Source: an uncultured Eubacteriales bacterium (lineage in GTDB: Bacteria; Bacillota; Clostridia; Oscillospirales; Oscillospiraceae). From it: a DNA stretch of 64,000 nt. Under the pieces are notes generated by a model that was not told the origin of the DNA, searched no databases, and was given only the letters and a program-made list of their open reading frames with translations. Location: NCBI GenBank assembly GCA_900544295.1, contig UQUO01000005.1:62001-126000 (forward strand), read 5' to 3'. Below are positions 59,797 through 64,000 of the stretch, piece after piece (position 1 is the first letter of the stretch; each line of letters begins with the position of its first letter). The position numbers and the translations under genes were made by a program.

Positions 59797-61890
59797 TTAC
59801 GCTTCGAGATAACGCATGATGAGCGTCGCTGCGGCGGCGCGGCTGGCGCTCGCCGCAGGGCTCACAGCGCCCGTCTCGTCGCCCTCGACGAGGCCGGTGG
59901 CCCAGGCCCAGCACATGGCTTGCTGTGCCCAGGCGCTGATGCTGCCCGCGTCCGGCACACGGCTGAGGTCAGCCGTATACACTGGCTCGCCCGCGAGGCG
60001 CCACAGCATTGTAACGAACTCCTCACGCGTGATGGCCGCGTCCGGGTTCTCGCCGTCGGAGACTCCCTTGGCCGCAGCCCACTCCTGGGCCTTGGCGTAC
60101 CAGCTCGCACCGCCGTCGGTGTCCACGCCGCTGGCGCGGGCAAGGATGGTCCAGACCATGGCGCGGGTCAGCGTGCCGTTCGGAGCGAAGGAGCCCTCCG
60201 CGACGCCGTCCATGAGGCCCTTGGCGCAGACGTATTCCACAGCCTCGTAATACCAGTCGGAAGCGGCGACGTCGCCGAAGTCCACGGCGGGCGTCTCAGG
60301 CTTCGGCTCCGTGGGCTTGCTCTCTGGCTGGCCCGGCTCCGTCGTGCCGCCCTGTGACCCGCCAAAGCCGGGAAAAGTGCCCGAGTCGGGATGGGACACC
60401 CAGGAGGCGGTAAAAGTCATGTTGCCGTCCACCTTGACGCTGTCGCCGGCGCTGTAGCTCTCGCCGCCGCACTGCCAGCCGTGGAAGGCGTAGCCGCTCC
60501 TGTCTGCGTTGGGAAGAGTCGTGTTTTCGCCCTTGATGACGTTGTAGTATTTGGCAACGTCGCCGTAGCCGTAGTCAAGGGTGACGACCCAGTTGTTCGG
60601 CATCTGACCGCCGCCGGAGACGAGGCCCTCGGTCTCTCCGTTTTCGTAGTATGTGCCTTTGTTGTCCAGTGTACCGCCGATGACGACCTTGCCGTTATTC
60701 GTCATCGTCGCGCCCGCCTCGACCGTGAGCATACTGCCCTCGGGTACAGTAAGCGTGCTGCCCTCAGGTACGGTGAGAGTGGCACCCGCAGGTACGACGG
60801 CGCCGTCCGGGGCCTTCGCGCTGCCCTCTACCGTGCCGGCCGTGCCGTTGAACACGACGTTGTTCGAGGCGTCAATGCCCTCATAGCTGCTGCAATCCAG
60901 CCAGCAGTTGTTGATGTTCACTTTTCCTCCTATGCTGCGGCCAACAGCTTTGGCGGTTGAAGTGAACACGCAGTCGTGTATGTTCAAATCTTCGTGTCCC
61001 ACGGCGACGGCGTAGTCGCTCTCGGCCTTGACTGTGACAATGCCGCCGCTGATGTTCACACCATAGTCGGCATAGACTCCGGCGTAGATCGCGTAGTTCT
61101 CGCTCGTTACGCCGCCGCTGTAGGCGTAGAGGCTGCCGCCGCTGATGCTTATGTCGCCGTCGCAATACGCCGCATAGTCCCCGGCGGCGTTGAGGAGCAC
61201 CTCGCCGCCGGAAATATTCAACTGATATCCAACGCTCAGCGCCTTGCCCTGGACGCCCGTGGTCCTTGCCTCCAGCTTGCCGCCGCTGACGTTCAGGGTG
61301 TTGGCTTTGATGGCGTTTTTGTTGTTCGCGTTTGTGACGTGCAGCTGGCCTCTATCGGATACAGTCAGGGTACCGTTGACGTTCACCGCCTCAGAATCCG
61401 CCCGATGCTCAATGTTCACCACGGCGGTACCCCAGACGTTGAGGTCATAACTGGTGTGGATAGAGAAGCCCTGGCTGCAATAGATTTTGACAGTGCCGCT
61501 TTCAAAGTTAATATTGCTCATCGCGGCCACTGCGGACATGGCCTCTTCGCCCGTGTATGTCAGCTCAAGCGTGCCGCTGCCTTTGAGCGTCAGCCTGCCC
61601 CTGGACACAATGCTGCCGCCCACCTTATTGTTGCCGGTGAATTCCACGGCGGCAGAACCGGAAACTTCGTTGAATATTATGGAGCCGACCACAGCGTTAT
61701 TCAGCTTCAGGGTGTTGCTCCCCTCGTCGTAGGAGACCGTGCCGTTGCCTAGCACGTCCGCGGCGTTGTCGCTCGTAACCTGTGTGTTGCCGACAAAAAC
61801 GCCGTATTCAATAGCGGCCATCGCCCCAGCGGGCAGAAGCGATACGCAGAGGACGAGGGACAGGAGCAGGACCAGCAGCTTTTTTCTCAT
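59797..61890 (-). CDS. SLH-domain surface protein with beta-helix and InlB-like repeat
   Basis: 697 residues. Signal peptide (about 1-26), then an extended region of short repeats such as NISGG, NVSGGKLE and DISISGGSLY (about 60-360), the signature of a right-handed beta-helix or Cthe_2159-like carbohydrate-binding domain. A run of TLTVPEGS repeats follows (about 370-390), then an InlB/Flg_new type unit (GYAFHGWQCGGESYSAGD), a Pro/Glu-rich linker and three SLH repeats (about 545-697) that bind secondary cell-wall polymer. Likely an anchored binding protein; its ligand is unknown. Confidence 0.85.
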   Translation of the reverse strand: MRKKLLVLLLSLVLCVSLLPAGAMAAIEYGVFVGNTQVTSDNAADVLGNGTVSYDEGSNTLKLNNAVVGSIIFNEVSGSAAVEFTGNNKVGGSIVSRGRLTLKGSGTLELTYTGEEAMSAVAAMSNINFESGTVKIYCSQGFSIHTSYDLNVWGTAVVNIEHRADSEAVNVNGTLTVSDRGQLHVTNANNKNAIKANTLNVSGGKLEARTTGVQGKALSVGYQLNISGGEVLLNAAGDYAAYCDGDISISGGSLYAYSGGVTSENYAIYAGVYADYGVNISGGIVTVKAESDYAVAVGHEDLNIHDCVFTSTAKAVGRSIGGKVNINNCWLDCSSYEGIDASNNVVFNGTAGTVEGSAKAPDGAVVPAGATLTVPEGSTLTVPEGSMLTVEAGATMTNNGKVVIGGTLDNKGTYYENGETEGLVSGGGQMPNNWVVTLDYGYGDVAKYYNVIKGENTTLPNADRSGYAFHGWQCGGESYSAGDSVKVDGNMTFTASWVSHPDSGTFPGFGGSQGGTTEPGQPESKPTEPKPETPAVDFGDVAASDWYYEAVEYVCAKGLMDGVAEGSFAPNGTLTRAMVWTILARASGVDTDGGASWYAKAQEWAAAKGVSDGENPDAAITREEFVTMLWRLAGEPVYTADLSRVPDAGSISAWAQQAMCWAWATGLVEGDETGAVSPAASASRAAAATLIMRYLEA

Positions 61891-61922
61891 GAGTTTACCT
61901 CCATTCGTGTCGTCTGGTGCGG

Positions 61923-63074
61923 CTATTTGAGCGCTGAGAAGTAGGCCTCTATCTCGGCGCGCGCGGCCTTGCAGCTGCCCTGGAGCATGGCGTCGGAGCC
62001 GCCGCCGCGGCCTGATATGGCGGCGTTTATCTCCTTTGCGAGCGCGCGCAGCTGTCGCGTGCGGCTGCCGATGATGTACTTGTAGTCCCCGTCCCGGCCG
62101 GCAAATCCTGCGCAGAGCACGCCCGCCAGCTCAGAACCGGCGTTCACCAGCTCGCGGAGAGTCACCATGTCGATGTCTTCCTCAAAGATACAGATGCTGC
62201 CATCCGTAGGCCGCAGGACGGCGGATTTGAGCTGCAAGATCTCTCGCTTTAGGCGCGTGAGCTCCACCTTGCGTTCCTCCTGCTCGGACATTATGCGCGC
62301 GATGGCCGCGCCGGTCTCAAGCCGCTTTGCCGAGAGCGCGGCGGAAACGGCGGCGTTGTTGCGGTGCAGGGCCTCGTAGTCCGCAAGGGCCGCCTCGCCG
62401 CAGAGGATGCTCAATCGCGTCCCGCCCCGGTGACGCATGCTGTCGATTATTTTGACGACGCCGACCTCGCCAGTGTTCCCGACATGCGGCGCGCAGCAGG
62501 CGCAGCGGTCCACGCCCTCTATTTCGACTATGCGCACCTCGCCGGAGAGCTCTTTCTTGCTGCGGTATTCCATCTCCGCCAGCTCACCCGGCGAGGGCAG
62601 CAGCGTCCGCACCGGCACATTGCGCCAGACGGCGCGGTTGGTCTCCAGCTCCGCTCGGGCCAGGTCCTCGTGGCTCAGCTCGGCGTTGAAGTCTATGGTG
62701 ATGTCCTCCGCGCCCATGTGGAAACCTACGTTGTCGCAGCCAAAGAGGCGGTGTACCGTGCCGGAGAGTATGTGTTCCCCCGAATGTCCCTGCATCCGAG
62801 CAAAGCGGAGCGGCCAGTTGAGCTTTCCCTCGACCAGCGCGCCCGGCTCCAGCGGCTCCGGGACGAGGTGGACAACGTCCTCCCCCTCCTCACGCAGGCC
62901 GAGGAGATTGAGGCCCGAGAGCTCACCCTCGTCCGCCTCCTGACCCCCGCCGCCGGGGAAAAACGCCGTCCTGTCGAGCTTTACGGCCCAGCCCTTCTCA
63001 TCCCTTGCACAGGAGAGCACGCGGGCAGTGAAGCGGGCGAGATGGCCGTTCTGGTAATACAGTTTTTCAGTCAA
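61923..63074 (-). CDS. Free-standing alanyl-tRNA editing protein, long AlaX form
   Basis: 383 residues: AlaRS-like editing domain and C-terminal DHHA1 domain. The zinc-binding HxxxH is HSGEH (about residue 96-100) and the CxxxH is CACCAPH (about 193-199). The DHHA1 part includes GRGGGSDAMLQGS. It hydrolyses Ser- or Gly-tRNA(Ala) made by mistake. I start at TTG 63074, spaced 6 bases from GAGGTG; a GTG at 63083 is in frame but overlaps that site. Confidence 0.92.
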   Translation of the reverse strand: MTEKLYYQNGHLARFTARVLSCARDEKGWAVKLDRTAFFPGGGGQEADEGELSGLNLLGLREEGEDVVHLVPEPLEPGALVEGKLNWPLRFARMQGHSGEHILSGTVHRLFGCDNVGFHMGAEDITIDFNAELSHEDLARAELETNRAVWRNVPVRTLLPSPGELAEMEYRSKKELSGEVRIVEIEGVDRCACCAPHVGNTGEVGVVKIIDSMRHRGGTRLSILCGEAALADYEALHRNNAAVSAALSAKRLETGAAIARIMSEQEERKVELTRLKREILQLKSAVLRPTDGSICIFEEDIDMVTLRELVNAGSELAGVLCAGFAGRDGDYKYIIGSRTRQLRALAKEINAAISGRGGGSDAMLQGSCKAARAEIEAYFSALK

Positions 63075-63138
63075 GTCCTTCACCTCTTATACTATTAATT
63101 TTAACACAGCCCGTCCCTCGCGGCAAGCGCCGCCTTGC

Positions 63139-63167
63139 TTGACGATGGAGATGGGATATTATATAAT
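63139..63167 (+). promoter_or_regulatory. Sigma-A promoter of the last glycosyltransferase
   Basis: TTGACG (63139-63144), 17 bases, TATAAT (63162-63167), about 30 bases before the CTG start. Confidence 0.75.
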
Positions 63168-63197
63168 AAGTGGAATCAATTCCGGGAGGGATACCAA

Positions 63198-64000
63198 CTG
63201 AGGATACTCTTTCTCATAAACTTTGCGGGCAAGGCGGGGACGGAAAAATACGTCGAGAATCTCGTCCGCATCTTCTCCGCAGCCGATAACGACTGCCGCC
63301 TCGCCTACAATATCTCGGGCGAGCTGTCGGAGAAGCTGGCCGCGCGCGGCGTGCCCTGCTTCCAGATAAAGCTGGACGGCAACCCCCTCGCCGCGGCAAA
63401 GCAGCTGGCCGCCTACTGCCGGGAGCATGAAATCGAGGTAATACACGCGCAGTACCCGCGCGAGAACATCATCGCCCTGCTCTCCCTGCGGCACTACGCT
63501 GCGCCCAAGGTGGTGTATACTAACCACCTGACCATCCGCAGCGGCCTCAAGTGGCGGGTGCTCAACCGTATCTTTACCCCGCGCGACCACAAGATCATCG
63601 CCGTCTGCCGCGAGGGGCGGGACATCATGGTGCAAAACGGCGTCTGCCCGGAGCGCATAGAGGTCATCTACAACGGCGTGGAGCCGGAAAAGGCCCCCGT
63701 GCGCGACCTCTCCGTCCGTCCGGAGCTGGGCGTCGGCGAGGGTGAGTTCATGCTGACCATCCTGGCGCGCTACGCGCCGGAAAAGGGCCTCTTCTTCCTG
63801 CTGGACGCCCTGGCGGAGCTGAAAAAGCTCACGGACAAGCCCTTCCGCTGCGTCATCTGCGGCGATGGGGAGCAGTTTGACGAGGTGAAGCAGAAGGCGC
63901 AGGCCCTGGGCCTGGGCGAGACGGTCATTCAAACCGGCTTCAGGCGGGATGCAGGGCGCATCCTGCGCGCCTCGGACATCTACCTCAACACCAGCTCCTG
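63198..64000 (+). CDS. Family 4 glycosyltransferase, cut by window edge, apparent CTG start
   Basis: About 267 codons before the right edge. The N-terminal Rossmann half opens LRILFLINFAGKAGTEKY, a GT4 start with the glycine-type loop. The second half has ILARYAPEKGL and VICGDGEQFDEVKQKA, GT-B nucleotide-sugar motifs. No ATG, GTG or TTG lies in frame between the promoter and this region. GGGAGGG at 63184-63190 is spaced 7 bases from CTG 63198, so CTG is the likely start. Substrate unknown; probably wall or surface glycan. Confidence 0.78.
   Translation, partial: MRILFLINFAGKAGTEKYVENLVRIFSAADNDCRLAYNISGELSEKLAARGVPCFQIKLDGNPLAAAKQLAAYCREHEIEVIHAQYPRENIIALLSLRHYAAPKVVYTNHLTIRSGLKWRVLNRIFTPRDHKIIAVCREGRDIMVQNGVCPERIEVIYNGVEPEKAPVRDLSVRPELGVGEGEFMLTILARYAPEKGLFFLLDALAELKKLTDKPFRCVICGDGEQFDEVKQKAQALGLGETVIQTGFRRDAGRILRASDIYLNTSS

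Overview
The window is GC-rich and gene-dense, and reads as chromosome of an anaerobic, endospore-forming Clostridia member. A high-GC gut Oscillospiraceae/Ruminococcaceae-type genome fits best; this is an inference from gene content, not from a marker gene. The evidence for spore formation is spoIVA, spoIIM, a SigH-type sigma factor, a SpoIID/LytB protein and a collagen-like exosporium-type protein with a sigma-E-like promoter. The evidence for anaerobic metabolism is two molybdenum hydroxylases, an RnfB-like ferredoxin and a flavodoxin. I found no tRNA, rRNA, CRISPR array, insertion sequence or prophage gene.

Layout. 1-3.3 kb: peptidoglycan recycling (probable NagZ start, MurQ, a serine beta-lactamase-like hydrolase and, divergently, an anmK broken by one missing base). 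3.3-7.3 kb: a GME-fold protein, RadA and a CwlD-type amidase, coupled by 4-base stop/start overlaps, then a class I aminotransferase. 7.4-13.2 kb: a complete vanG-type D-Ala-D-Ser glycopeptide-resistance cluster in the order vanR-vanS-vanG-vanXY-vanT. 13.3-20.4 kb: small membrane protein, spoIVA, a second two-component system, Nif3-like protein, TrmK, two small Cys-containing proteins and SigH. 20.5-27.5 kb: ruvCAB, a HAD protein, spoIIM-xerD preceded by an AT-rich gene-free island, a TIGR04086 membrane protein behind a terminator-like hairpin, yajC and tgt. 27.6-29.9 kb: a DtxR/MntR-family regulator close to a DUF2325-DUF3793-flavodoxin operon whose promoter carries two DtxR-like palindromes. 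30-37.3 kb: a propeller-plus-binding-protein lipoprotein, a glycosyltransferase next to the collagen-like protein, queA and SpoIID. 37.4-40.3 kb: asd-dapA-dapB for lysine, diaminopimelate and dipicolinate. 40.3-43.5 kb: an HD protein and a large PEP-synthase-like protein with an unusual N-terminus. 43.6-48.9 kb: a five-gene operon of zinc-ribbon membrane proteins and lipoproteins with no known function. 49.1-50.5 kb: a membrane-sensor/LuxR pair. 50.6-59.6 kb: a molybdenum-hydroxylase island (xdhABC, mocA, a one-chain selenium-type xanthine dehydrogenase and its RnfB-like ferredoxin). 59.8-64 kb: an SLH-domain surface protein, a free-standing alanyl-tRNA editing protein and the start of a glycosyltransferase with a CTG start codon.

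The best candidates for something undescribed are the zinc-ribbon/lipoprotein operon, the degenerate KaiC-like plus PEP-synthase protein, the collagen protein with periodic G-T-G breaks and a binding-module-like insert, the alternating repeats of the AT-rich island, and the hairpin that buries the ribosome site of the TIGR04086 gene.
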